64,000 bases of DNA from Tropicimonas_B omnivorans (GTDB taxonomy: Bacteria; Pseudomonadota; Alphaproteobacteria; Rhodobacterales; Rhodobacteraceae), in the NCBI RefSeq assembly GCF_031846565.1, contig NZ_JAVRHL010000002.1, positions 1 to 64,000 of the forward strand. The letters run 5' to 3'. Position 1 is the stretch's first letter; every line of letters begins with the position of its first letter. The notes under the pieces are model-generated. The model had not been told where the DNA came from, made no database searches, and saw only the letters and a program-made list of their open reading frames with translations. The translations under genes and the position numbers were made by a program. Shown here in pieces: positions 36,423-44,788 of the stretch.

Positions 36423-37115
36423 CTACCGGAAGCGGTCCACGAGTTTCTGCATGGGGGAACGGTCGTCCGGTGCCGGCTCCTCCGCCTTCGGCTCCGGGGT
36501 CCCACCGGCCGGCGAGGTCTCTGACCGTTTCTCCGGGCCGGGCCTTTGCGGGCGGGTCCGCAGCGCGACCTTGTTCTGGAAGGCGCCGCTATCGCCGCGG
36601 GCGAGGTCCGCCGCACCGTCCGAAATGCCGCGCAGGACGTCGTCCAGCCACTCCGCCTCGGCCTTCGCGAAATCCTTCAGGACGTATCCCGAGACCGCGT
36701 CCTTGTGCCCCGGATGCCCAATTCCGAGGCGGACGCGGTGGTACTCGGGGCCGATCGCCTGGTGAATGGAGCGCAGGCCGTTATGCCCCGCATGGCCGCC
36801 GCCCGTCTTGCAGCGAACCTTGCCGGGGGCGAGGTCCAGCTCGTCATGGATCACGGTCACGTCGGACGGGGCCAGCTTGTAGAAGCGCATCGCTTCGTTC
36901 ACCGACTGACCGGAGCGGTTCATGAAGGTCTCGGGCTTCAGGAGCAGCACCTTGCCTCCGCCAAGGAGACCCTCGGCGACGGAGCCCTGGAACTTGCCCC
37001 GCCACGGCGCGAAGGCGTGATCCTCGGCGATCCGGTCGACGGCCATGAAGCCGATGTTGTGCCGGTTCTTCTCGTACTTTGCGCCCGGATTGCCGAGCCC
37101 GACGATCAGCAGCAT
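36423..37115 (-). CDS. pth: peptidyl-tRNA hydrolase
   Basis: Releases stalled peptides from peptidyl-tRNA. The conserved core (1-~185) includes LIVGLGNPG, the catalytic His in NRHNIGF, KPETFMNRSG and VIHDELDL (Asp). The 230-residue length exceeds the usual 190-200 because of a Pro/Glu/Arg-rich C-terminal tail, common in alphaproteobacteria. Usually rplY lies just upstream; here the two are separated by an inverted monooxygenase gene. Confidence 0.96.
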   Translation of the reverse strand: MLLIVGLGNPGAKYEKNRHNIGFMAVDRIAEDHAFAPWRGKFQGSVAEGLLGGGKVLLLKPETFMNRSGQSVNEAMRFYKLAPSDVTVIHDELDLAPGKVRCKTGGGHAGHNGLRSIHQAIGPEYHRVRLGIGHPGHKDAVSGYVLKDFAKAEAEWLDDVLRGISDGAADLARGDSGAFQNKVALRTRPQRPGPEKRSETSPAGGTPEPKAEEPAPDDRSPMQKLVDRFR

Positions 37116-37195
37116 GGGTTCGCTCCCCTGTCCGCCATCTGGTTGACGACGCCCCCCTTCTGCCCCGAACTGCGCTCAGACGAAAGGGGACCGCG

Positions 37196-37507
37196 ATGTA
37201 TCTTACCATGAACCGTTTCAAGGTCGCTCTCGGCAAGGAGGCCGAGTTCGAGGATGTCTGGACGAAGCGCGACAGCCACCTGAAGGAGGTGCCGGGCTTC
37301 AGATCGTTCCACCTTCTGAAGGGGCCGGAGAAGGGCGATCATCGTCTCTACGCCAGCCATACGGCGTGGGAGAGCGAAGAGCATTTCATCGCCTGGACCA
37401 AGTCCGAGGCGTTCCGTGCGGCTCATGCCGGGGCGGGCGGCTCGAAGGAAATGTATCTCGGCCCACCGGAGCTGGAGATCTTCGAGACCGTCCAGGAATT
37501 GAGCTGA
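37196..37507 (+). CDS. antibiotic biosynthesis monooxygenase-domain protein, IsdG-like heme degradation candidate
   Basis: 103-residue ferredoxin-like (ABM) fold protein. The heme-monooxygenase triad of the IsdG group is present at matching positions: Asn6 (MNRFKV), Trp67 (IAWTKSEAF) and His77 (AAHAGA). The rest of the pattern (PGFRSFHLLKGP, TAWESEEHF) fits the same group. It could degrade heme to release iron, but many ABM proteins have other roles. GGGGA upstream supports the ATG at 37196. It is inserted opposite in strand between pth and rplY. Confidence 0.78.
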   Translation: MYLTMNRFKVALGKEAEFEDVWTKRDSHLKEVPGFRSFHLLKGPEKGDHRLYASHTAWESEEHFIAWTKSEAFRAAHAGAGGSKEMYLGPPELEIFETVQELS

Positions 37508-37541
37508 GGGCGGGACCGGCCGGGGCCGCGCCGGCCGGACG

Positions 37542-37577
37542 AAAAAAAGGGGCGCGCCGCTCGGTGCGGCGCGCCCC
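37542..37577 (-). terminator. rho-independent terminator of rplY
   Basis: Perfect 12-base GC-rich stem (37549-37560 with 37566-37577) with a five-base loop. On the minus strand it is followed by seven T (complement of 37542-37548). It lies 31 bases past the rplY stop and would insulate the convergent monooxygenase gene. Confidence 0.88.
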
Positions 37578-37608
37578 CTCGATGCGCATCAACAGTGGAC
37601 CGGATCGC

Positions 37609-38274
37609 TCAGGATTCGGCCTCTGCGTCGTCGGTCTGCTCCATCGCCGGAACCTCGTCCGCGGCAGCTTCGTCCTCTTCGTCCTCGTCCTTCTGGGAGG
37701 CGAGGCCGGACGGCGCCTGGATGTTGGCGATGACGAAGTCGCGGTCGATCGTCGGCTTGGCGCCCTGCGGAAGGTTGATCGAGGAGATCGTCAGCGTGTC
37801 GCCGATCTTCATCTTCGACACGTCGGCGACGATCTTCTCGGGGATGTCCCCCGCGGTCACGACCAGCTCGACCTCGGGACGAACCGCGGTCAGCACGCCG
37901 CCGGCCTTCACGCCGGGGCAGTCCTCTTCACCCTCGAACTCGACGGGGATGTAGAGGTTGATCTTCGAGGTCCGACGCAGACGCATGAAGTCGACATGCG
38001 TGGGAAGGTCCTTGACGATGTCACGCTGCACGGCGCGGCAGATGACGCGAACGTCATCGTGACCTTCGACCTTGAGGTTGAACAGCGTTGCGCGGAACCG
38101 GCCCGCACGAAGACGCTTGATCAGCTCGTTGTAGGGCAGCTCGATGGAAACGGGATCGACACCGCCACCATAGACGACACCGGGCACCATGTTGTTGCGG
38201 CGCGATTGACGAGCGGCCCCCTTGCCTGTCCCCGTCCGGGCCTGCGCGACGAGATCCGGGATCTCTCCGGCCAT
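37609..38274 (-). CDS. rplY: 50S ribosomal protein L25/general stress protein Ctc
   Basis: 221-residue CTC-type L25. The N-terminal 5S-rRNA-binding domain (about 1-95) includes RQSRRNNMVPGVVYGGG. The C-terminal beta domain (about 100-190) includes VDFMRLRR and a PEVELVV strand. A highly acidic tail (KDEDEEDEAAADE) ends the protein. AGGAGA upstream fixes the ATG at 38274 rather than the in-frame start 18 codons earlier. The 270 bases upstream hold no gene. Confidence 0.95.
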   Translation of the reverse strand: MAGEIPDLVAQARTGTGKGAARQSRRNNMVPGVVYGGGVDPVSIELPYNELIKRLRAGRFRATLFNLKVEGHDDVRVICRAVQRDIVKDLPTHVDFMRLRRTSKINLYIPVEFEGEEDCPGVKAGGVLTAVRPEVELVVTAGDIPEKIVADVSKMKIGDTLTISSINLPQGAKPTIDRDFVIANIQAPSGLASQKDEDEEDEAAADEVPAMEQTDDAEAES

Positions 38275-38544
38275 AATGATTCTCCTACCAGGTCGGGCAT
38301 CCTCCAAGGGTGTATGCCCGGGTTTCATGAAGGCCGGGCCTATAGCGGGAATCGTCCCCGTTGGGAAGGGGCAGGGGAAGATTGGTGCGCTTTGAAGACC
38401 CTGCGCGGCAGGAGAGGCGGGAATTTCAGGCCGGGCCCGCGATGATGAAGGCGCCGGCCAAGGGCAGGGGGCGGCGCCCCTTCGCCGGGGAGGCAGCGCC
38501 GAATGCGGGCCGGCGCGCCGAAGGGCCTTTCGCGGTGGCGCGGT

Positions 38545-39138
38545 CTAAGGGGCCGGCGCGGTCGCCTTGCCGATCGGGACCTCACCCTCGATGATCTCGC
38601 AGCCGAGCGCCCGGAGGTGATGATCGACGATCTCCCGCTCGCGGGTCTCGAGGAGTTGGGCGCGGGGGTAGATCGGGGCGTCCCGGTCGTCGCGGACGGG
38701 GATGTCCCAGCCTGCCGTGGTCTCGAAGAACCCGGCTGCGCCGTCCTCCCCGAAGACCCGCACGAAGCCCTGCACGACAGCGTCGAGGTAGGACAGCAGG
38801 ATCGGATGGCGCAGGCCCGCGATCTCGTCATCTTCGGGCACGGCGTAGACCTGCGCCTGGATCTGCGTCTCTCCCGGAAGCTCGGTAACGCTGACCTTGT
38901 GGCGGCGATACGCGCCCTCTCGGATGTCGAGCGCGGTCCAGTCCGCCCCCGGCACATCGGCGGTCAGACCGTGGATCGCGCTGCCCTCCGCCTCCTCGAC
39001 CGACAGGAAGACCGCCGGCCTCAGGGAGGTATGCCGCCAGACCCTCCGCCACCCGCCGAGGCGGGCCGGGCGGGCGTCCGGATAGGAATGGGTGGCTGCG
39101 TTCACGAGCGAGCCGTAACCGAAGAAACGAGGTGTCAT
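38545..39138 (-). CDS. gamma-glutamylcyclotransferase-like protein
   Basis: 197-residue protein of the GGCT/AIG2-like fold. The substrate loop motif FGYGSL is at residues 6-11. The catalytic acid candidate lies in LDIREGAYRR, the usual LDxxEG context. Family members cleave gamma-glutamyl peptides to 5-oxoproline, or act on related gamma-glutamyl amines. The N-terminal residues MTPRFFGYGSL make the ATG at 39138 certain. It is divergent from the glycine riboswitch and gcv operon. Confidence 0.82.
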   Translation of the reverse strand: MTPRFFGYGSLVNAATHSYPDARPARLGGWRRVWRHTSLRPAVFLSVEEAEGSAIHGLTADVPGADWTALDIREGAYRRHKVSVTELPGETQIQAQVYAVPEDDEIAGLRHPILLSYLDAVVQGFVRVFGEDGAAGFFETTAGWDIPVRDDRDAPIYPRAQLLETREREIVDHHLRALGCEIIEGEVPIGKATAPAP

Positions 39139-39176
39139 GCCCGTCAGGTGCAGTCTTGGCGGCCCGAACGCAAGGG

Positions 39177-39205
39177 TTGCAGGTCAGTCCGCCTGACGTT
39201 ACCCA
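39177..39205 (+). promoter_or_regulatory. candidate gcv promoter
   Basis: TTGCAG (39177-39182), 17-base spacer, TACCCA (39200-39205). The predicted transcription start, about 39212, falls just before the first glycine aptamer, which supports the call although the -10 is imperfect. Confidence 0.4.
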
Positions 39206-39215
39206 TGATCACACC

Positions 39216-39378
39216 CACTCGGGAGACGCCGGGCCGCGAGGCCCGGGGCCGAAGGCGCAACCGCCCCGGAAACGCTCAGGCAAAAGAACCGAACGGGACT
39301 ATACACTCTGGAGAGTGGCGCCGATGATGCGCCCGCCGAAGGGATAGCGATCTCAGGCGCAAGGACAGAGGGGGCATG
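39216..39378 (+). ncRNA. tandem glycine riboswitch
   Basis: Two glycine aptamers in a row before gcvT. Aptamer 1 (about 39218-39299) shows GGGAGAC, GCCGAAGGCGCAA and CTCAGGCAAAAG. Aptamer 2 (about 39304-39376) shows CTGGAGAG, GCCGAAGGGATAGC and CTCAGGCGCAAGGACAG. These are the conserved cores of the glycine class, and the tandem layout is the classical one. In this family glycine binding usually turns on the glycine cleavage operon. The distance from aptamer 2 to the gcvT GTG is under 50 bases, and I see no strong terminator there, so control of translation initiation is the likelier mode. Confidence 0.95.
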
Positions 39379-39424
39379 GCGGCGCGGGAGACGCGCCGCT
39401 TTGTGCCGCAAGGGGAAGACCACC

Positions 39425-40525
39425 GTGCCCGATACGCTCAAGACACCGCTCTACCCGCTCCACGAGCGGCTCGGGGCCAGCATGGCCGCATTCGCCGGCT
39501 GGGCCCTGCCCATGTCCTATCCCGCCGGGACCATCGCGGAGCACAAGGCGGCCCGCTCCGGCGCCGCGCTCTTCGATGTCTCCCACATGGGGCAGGTCGA
39601 GATCACCGGGGACGGCGCCGCCGAGGCGCTGGAGAGGCTGATGCCGCAGGACGTGGTCGGCCTGAAGGACGGCCGGCAGATCTACGGCTTCCTCACGACC
39701 GAAGACGGCGGCATCCTCGACGATCTCATGGTCTCCCGCGAGGGGGACGTTCTGCGCCTTGTGGTCAATGCCGCCTTCACCGAGGCCGATCTCGAGGTCC
39801 TGCGGCAGGGACTGCCCGAGGCGGAGGTCCGCCATGACACATCCCGCGCGCTGATCGCGGTGCAGGGGCCGGACGCGGAGGACGCGCTGGCCGGCCACGC
39901 CCCCGAGGTGCGGCAGATGCGCTTCATGGATGCCGTGCGTTCGGGGAGCCTATGGATCACCCGGTCCGGCTATACCGGGGAGGACGGGTTCGAAATCTCG
40001 ATCCCCGCCGGGGAGGCCGAGGCCCTCGCCTCCGCCCTCGTCGAGGCGGGGGTTCAGCCGGCGGGTCTCGGCGCCCGCGATTCGCTTCGCCTCGAAGCCG
40101 GTCTCTGCCTCTCCGGCACCGATATCGGACCCGGGACGAGCCCGGCCGAGGCGGGGCTGAAATTCGCCATTCCCAAGGTCCGCAGGCGGGACGGCGCGCG
40201 CGCGGGAGGCTTCCCCGGCGCCACGCGCATCCTTGCCGAGCTGACCGGGGACGGGCCAGCGCGTCTTCGCATGGGCCTGCGCCCCGAAGGCCGCGCCCCG
40301 TTCCGCGCCGGTACGCCGATCTTTGCCGGCGAGACGGCGGAGACCCCCTTCGGCCACGTCACCTCGGGCGGTCACGGCCCCTCCGTCGAAGGGCCCGTCG
40401 CCATGGCGTACCTGCCCCGGAACCCGCCCCAGCCGGACAGCCTTGTCTGGGGCGAGGTGCGCGGGCGTCGCATCCCGGCCCGCATCGTTCCGATGCCCTT
40501 CCATCCCCACGCCTATCGCCGCTGA
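39425..40525 (+). CDS. gcvT: glycine cleavage system aminomethyltransferase T
   Basis: 366-residue folate-dependent T-protein. It transfers the methylene group from H-protein to tetrahydrofolate, releasing ammonia. Conserved DVSHMGQVEI, GYTGEDGFEI and GLGARDSLRLEAGL. The GTG at 39425 with AGGGGAAG eight bases upstream is preferred over an in-frame TTG at 39401. It is first in gcvT-gcvH-gcvP, under the glycine riboswitch. Confidence 0.95.
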   Translation: MPDTLKTPLYPLHERLGASMAAFAGWALPMSYPAGTIAEHKAARSGAALFDVSHMGQVEITGDGAAEALERLMPQDVVGLKDGRQIYGFLTTEDGGILDDLMVSREGDVLRLVVNAAFTEADLEVLRQGLPEAEVRHDTSRALIAVQGPDAEDALAGHAPEVRQMRFMDAVRSGSLWITRSGYTGEDGFEISIPAGEAEALASALVEAGVQPAGLGARDSLRLEAGLCLSGTDIGPGTSPAEAGLKFAIPKVRRRDGARAGGFPGATRILAELTGDGPARLRMGLRPEGRAPFRAGTPIFAGETAETPFGHVTSGGHGPSVEGPVAMAYLPRNPPQPDSLVWGEVRGRRIPARIVPMPFHPHAYRR

Positions 40526-40541
40526 TCAGGGAGCTTTCCGC

Positions 40542-40901
40542 ATGAAATTCACCGAAAACCACGAATGGGTGTCCCTCGAGGGAGACATCGCCACAATCGG
40601 CATCACCGAGCACGCCGCCAAGCAGCTCGGGGACGTCGTCTTCGTCGAGCTGCCGGAGCCCGAGACGGTCGTGGCGAAGGGCGACGAAGTGGTCGTCATC
40701 GAAAGCGTCAAGGCCGCCTCGGACATCTCAGCGCCGCTCGACGGGGAGATCCTCGAGGTCAACGACAAGCTCGTGGACGGACCCGGCCTCGTGAACGAGG
40801 ACCCGCTTGGCGCGGCTTGGTTCTTCAAGATGAAGCTCGAGGATCCCGATGCCTGGGCCGACCTCATGGACGAGGACGAGTACAAGGAGCTGACGGAGTA
40901 A
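40542..40901 (+). CDS. gcvH: glycine cleavage system H protein
   Basis: 119-residue lipoyl carrier that shuttles the aminomethyl group between GcvP, GcvT and lipoamide dehydrogenase. The lipoylated residue is Lys57 in VIESVKAASD. Start MKFTENHEWV is the family norm; an AGGGAGC site precedes it. It lies 16 bases after gcvT and 51 before gcvP. Confidence 0.97.
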   Translation: MKFTENHEWVSLEGDIATIGITEHAAKQLGDVVFVELPEPETVVAKGDEVVVIESVKAASDISAPLDGEILEVNDKLVDGPGLVNEDPLGAAWFFKMKLEDPDAWADLMDEDEYKELTE

Positions 40902-40952
40902 ACGCTCCCCGGCCGTTTCCCCGATCCCTCCCCAAGCTGCGGAACCTCACCG

Positions 40953-43760
40953 ATGCCCTTCTCGCCCACCGGGTACGATCCCGACGACTTCGCCAACCGC
41001 CGCCATATCGGGCCGTCGCCCGCGGAAATGGAGGCGATGCTGCAGGCGATCGGCACGCCGTCCCTGGACGCGCTGGTGGACGAGACCGTGCCGCCCGATC
41101 TGCGCCAGTCCGAACCGCTGTCCTGGGAGGCCATGACCGAGGCTGCGCTTCTGTCGAAGCTGAGGGGCGTCGCCGCGAAGAACCGCGTGATGACCTCGCT
41201 GATCGGGCAGGGGTATCACGGGACCCACATGCCGCCCGTCATCCAGCGCTGCGTCCTCGAGAACCCGGCCTGGTACACCGCCTACACGCCCTACCAGCCC
41301 GAGATCGCTCAGGGCCGCCTGGAAGCCCTCCTGAACTTCCAAACAATGGTGGCGGACCTGACCGGGCTTCCCGTGGCCAATGCCTCCCTTCTCGATGAGG
41401 CGACGGCCGCGGCGGAGGCGATGGTGATGGCGCGGCGGGCGTCGAAATCGAAGGCGACCGCGTTCCTCGTGGCTGATGACGTGCACCCGCAGGTGGTGGA
41501 CGTGATCGAAACCCGCGCCCGCCCGCTCGGGATCGAGATCCTGCGCGGGGAGCCGGAACCGGGCGCCGTCTTCGGCGCGCTTTACGCCTATCCCGGGACT
41601 TGGGGCGATCTGCGGGATCTGTCGGAGCCCATCGCGGCGCTGCACGAGGCGGGCGGGATCGCTTGCGTCTGCTGCGACCTTCTTGCGCTCACTCTGCTAA
41701 AGGAACCGGGCGCGATGGGCGCCGACATCGCCGTCGGATCGGCGCAGCGCTTCGGCGTGCCGATGGGCTATGGCGGGCCGCATGCGGCATTCATGTCCTG
41801 TTCGGACGCGCTCAAGCGGACCATGCCGGGACGGATCGTCGGCGTGTCGAAGGACGGACACGGCACGCCCGCCTACCGCCTGTCGCTGCAGACGCGGGAG
41901 CAGCATATCCGGCGGGAGAAGGCGACCTCGAATGTCTGCACCGCGCAGGCGCTTCTCGCCGTCATCGCCTCTTTCTACGCGGTGTTCCACGGGCCGAAGG
42001 GCCTGCGCGCCATCGCCGAGCGCGTTCATCTGAGGACGGCATCGCTTGCCCGGGTTCTGCGGAGCGCCGGTCACGAGGTCTTCCCCGCCACGCCCTTCGA
42101 CACCATTCGCGTGAAAACGGCGGACCAGGCGGGCCTTCTCTCCCGCGCCCGCGGCGAGGGGCTGAACCTGCGCGCCGTGGGCGAGGACCATGTCGGCATC
42201 ACCCTCGACGAGACCACGGGGGAGGAGACCGTCGAGGCCGTGGCCCGCGCCTTCGGCATGATGCGTCCCTTCGAGGCGACCGAGGCGGCCCTGCCCGAGG
42301 AGCTTCTCCGCACGTCCGACTATCTCACCCACCCGATCTTCCACATGAACCGGGCCGAGATGGAGATGATGCGCTACATGCGGCGCCTCTCGGATCGCGA
42401 TCTCGCCCTCGACCGGACCATGATCCCGCTCGGCTCCTGCACGATGAAGCTGAATGCCGCGGTGGAGATGCTGCCGATCTCCTGGCCCGGCTTCGCCGCT
42501 CTCCATCCCTTTGCGCCGGCCGATCAGGCGGAGGGCTATGCCGAGCTCGCGGAGGATCTGTCCGCCAAGCTCTGCGAGATCACCGGCTACGACGCGATGT
42601 CCCTTCAGCCCAATTCCGGCGCGCAAGGCGAATATGCGGGCCTGATGACGATTGCCGCCTACCACGAGAGCCGGGGGGAGGAGCGCGACATCTGCCTGAT
42701 CCCGACCTCGGCGCACGGGACCAACCCCGCCTCGGCTCAAATGGCCGGGATGAAGGTGGTCCCGGTCAAGGCCGCCGGGAACGGTGATATCGACATCGAG
42801 GATTTCCGCGCGCGGGCGGAGGAGGCCGGGGACCGGCTCGCCGCCTGCATGATCACCTACCCCTCGACCCACGGCGTCTTCGAGACGACGGTTCGCGAGG
42901 TCTGCGAGATCACGCACGAGCACGGCGGCCAGGTCTACCTCGACGGTGCCAACCTCAACGCAATGGTCGGCCTCGTCCGTCCCGGCCGGATCGGCGCCGA
43001 TGTCAGCCACCTGAACCTGCACAAGACGTTCTGTATCCCGCATGGCGGCGGCGGTCCCGGCATGGGGCCGATCGGGGTGAAGGCGCATCTGGCGGAGTTC
43101 CTGCCGGGCCGCGGCTCCGGCGCCGTCTCGGCCGCGCCGCTCGGCTCGGCGTCCATCCTGCCGATCTCCTGGGCCTATTGCCTCCTGATGGGCGGGGAGG
43201 GGCTGCGCCGGGCGACCGAGGTCGCGATCCTCTCCGCCAACTATCTCGCCGCGCGGCTGGGGGAGGCCTATCCGGTGCTCTATCGCGGGCGGTCCGGACG
43301 GGTGGCGCACGAGTGCATCATCGACACGCGGCCCTTCAAGGAGGCCGGCATCACCGTGGACGACATCGCCAAGCGGCTGATCGACAGCGGCTTCCATGCG
43401 CCGACGATGAGCTGGCCGGTTGCCGGTACGCTGATGATCGAGCCGACCGAGAGCGAGACCAAGGCCGAGCTCGACCGCTTCGTCTCCGCCATGCTCTCCA
43501 TCCGCGAGGAGATCGCGGCGGTGGAGCGGGGGGACATCGCGGCGGAGGACTCGCCGCTCCGCCATGCGCCGCATACGACGCGGGATCTCGTGGCCGAGTG
43601 GAACAGACCCTATTCGCGGGAGGAGGGCGCTTTCCCGCCCGGCGCCTTCAACGTGGACAAGTACTGGCCCCCCGTCGGCCGCGTGGACAACGCCTACGGC
43701 GACCGCAACCTCGTCTGCACCTGCCCCCCGATGGAGGCCTACGCCGACGCGGCGGAATGA
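40953..43760 (+). CDS. gcvP: glycine dehydrogenase (decarboxylating), P protein
   Basis: 935-residue single-chain P-protein (both ancestral halves fused). PLP lysine Lys691 is in NLHKTFCIPHGGGGPG. The N-terminal half starts with FANRRHIGPS and contains the YTPYQPEIAQGRLE motif. It decarboxylates glycine and loads the methylamine on GcvH. Ends 51 bases before tRNA-Ala, with the operon terminator between. Confidence 0.98.
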   Translation: MPFSPTGYDPDDFANRRHIGPSPAEMEAMLQAIGTPSLDALVDETVPPDLRQSEPLSWEAMTEAALLSKLRGVAAKNRVMTSLIGQGYHGTHMPPVIQRCVLENPAWYTAYTPYQPEIAQGRLEALLNFQTMVADLTGLPVANASLLDEATAAAEAMVMARRASKSKATAFLVADDVHPQVVDVIETRARPLGIEILRGEPEPGAVFGALYAYPGTWGDLRDLSEPIAALHEAGGIACVCCDLLALTLLKEPGAMGADIAVGSAQRFGVPMGYGGPHAAFMSCSDALKRTMPGRIVGVSKDGHGTPAYRLSLQTREQHIRREKATSNVCTAQALLAVIASFYAVFHGPKGLRAIAERVHLRTASLARVLRSAGHEVFPATPFDTIRVKTADQAGLLSRARGEGLNLRAVGEDHVGITLDETTGEETVEAVARAFGMMRPFEATEAALPEELLRTSDYLTHPIFHMNRAEMEMMRYMRRLSDRDLALDRTMIPLGSCTMKLNAAVEMLPISWPGFAALHPFAPADQAEGYAELAEDLSAKLCEITGYDAMSLQPNSGAQGEYAGLMTIAAYHESRGEERDICLIPTSAHGTNPASAQMAGMKVVPVKAAGNGDIDIEDFRARAEEAGDRLAACMITYPSTHGVFETTVREVCEITHEHGGQVYLDGANLNAMVGLVRPGRIGADVSHLNLHKTFCIPHGGGGPGMGPIGVKAHLAEFLPGRGSGAVSAAPLGSASILPISWAYCLLMGGEGLRRATEVAILSANYLAARLGEAYPVLYRGRSGRVAHECIIDTRPFKEAGITVDDIAKRLIDSGFHAPTMSWPVAGTLMIEPTESETKAELDRFVSAMLSIREEIAAVERGDIAAEDSPLRHAPHTTRDLVAEWNRPYSREEGAFPPGAFNVDKYWPPVGRVDNAYGDRNLVCTCPPMEAYADAAE

Positions 43761-43764
43761 TGCG

Positions 43765-43793
43765 AAGGGGCGTTGACACCGGCGCCCCTTTTC
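43765..43793 (+). terminator. gcvTHP terminator
   Basis: Eight-base stem (43765-43772 with 43783-43790) with a ten-base loop, followed by TTTTCTC overlapping the end of the stem. It starts five bases after the gcvP stop. The loop contains the TTGACA of the next promoter. Confidence 0.7.
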
Positions 43794-43801
43794 TCCAAAT
43801 A
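43773..43801 (+). promoter_or_regulatory. promoter of tRNA-Ala, nested in the gcv terminator
   Basis: Consensus -35 TTGACA (43773-43778), 17-base spacer, then CAAATA (43796-43801; AAATAC with an 18-base spacer is equivalent). The tRNA begins 11 bases further on. Confidence 0.6.
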
Positions 43802-43811
43802 CCCGCGTCAA

Positions 43812-43887
<76 letters not shown>

Positions 43888-44093
43888 TTTCCTCTTGTAC
43901 AGCACGACATCGTTCTGCCCCTCTCGGCGTTAGCTTTGGCTGCGCGCGGGCGACCTGCGTCGAAGCGGCCTTTCGTTGAGAGGGTCGTGAGCATTGGCAG
44001 TGCGGGGCAAAGTGCGCCTTCGCTACGGCTGCTTTTGAGATGGTTCAACAAACAATCCATTTCAAAAATCAGCCCGTTCTATAGAAGTCCAAA

Positions 44094-44122
44094 TTGCTCA
44101 ACTGCCCGTGCTACCTTACAGT
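44094..44122 (+). promoter_or_regulatory. candidate promoter of islet lipoprotein gene
   Basis: TTGCTC (44094-44099), 17-base spacer, TACAGT (44117-44122), 24 bases before the ATG at 44147. The 206 bases between the tRNA and this site hold no recognisable gene. Confidence 0.4.
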
Positions 44123-44146
44123 CATAGAAAAACAATGAGGGATTCT

Positions 44147-44548
44147 ATGTCAAAATCATTCATCGCTGCGTCGTCACTCGCGCTTACTGTTTCCATGCTT
44201 TCGGGATGCAGCGGTAACATGCAGGGTGTGGTCCGGGGTACAGGCGAACCGGTAACGTTTGCATACGAACAAGGCATGTCGAGTGACAGTTTAACAGCAA
44301 CGATCGATCAAGAAGCGTTCGCTGGCAAAGCTGTCATGACGGGAGGCTCCACAACGATTGGTAATGTTGGCGCGTCTACGTTGGTAGCGTCCAGCTATAC
44401 TGGAGACGCTGTTGCCACATTGATTGGCAATCAAGGATCAACTCTGTCCTGTCAGCTGCAATATGCTGACTCAAGTGGTTTCACGACAGCTGGCGGTGTC
44501 GGAGTGTGTCAACATAGCGATGGACGTCTTATCGATGTTATCTGGTAG
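44147..44548 (+). CDS. lipoprotein of unknown function in a lower-GC islet
   Basis: 133 residues. Signal peptide with lipobox LSGC (SLALTVSMLSGCSGN), then a Ser/Thr/Gly-rich domain, mostly predicted beta, with two further Cys (LSCQLQ and GVCQH). The GAGGG at 44137-44141 supports the ATG at 44147 over the ATG at 44135. Base composition is much closer to 50 percent GC than the surrounding genes, and codon use is mixed (for example TTA-, ACA- and GTT-type codons). It sits directly downstream of tRNA-Ala, so recent acquisition is plausible. Confidence 0.72.
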   Translation: MSKSFIAASSLALTVSMLSGCSGNMQGVVRGTGEPVTFAYEQGMSSDSLTATIDQEAFAGKAVMTGGSTTIGNVGASTLVASSYTGDAVATLIGNQGSTLSCQLQYADSSGFTTAGGVGVCQHSDGRLIDVIW

Positions 44549-44788
44549 CTGGAAACAGTCCTCATTTGACGCTGCCTGAACCCGAGTTCAAAATTCCATT
44601 GCTTTTTTGAACGCTCTCACCACCAATTCGGTAACAGACATTGGCTGCGCTGCAAAACACGGTGACAGTGGGCTCCTCACAGACTTTCGCCGCGTGCTGC
44701 CTGAACAGCAGCGATCGGCAATGGCGAGCACCGCTCGGCCCCATGAGAGGCAGATCTTTCTGACGAAGATGGCAGTCTTCCCGTCCTC
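44549..44788. other. non-coding lower-GC stretch
   Basis: Follows the lipoprotein gene and ends at the 3' end of the ZIP-like gene. It contains only short open frames without start or ribosome-binding site. I saw no inverted terminal repeats and no clear repeat of the tRNA 3' end. It may be a decayed remnant of an inserted segment, but nothing identifies it. Confidence 0.4.

Noticed and set aside
41697..43811. 704-codon frame antisense to gcvP
   Set aside because: Shadow frame with no recognisable domain.
44562..44740. Possible transposase or IS remnant in the low-GC non-coding stretch
   Set aside because: Minus-strand frames here carry no DDE or other transposase motif, and no terminal inverted repeats were seen.
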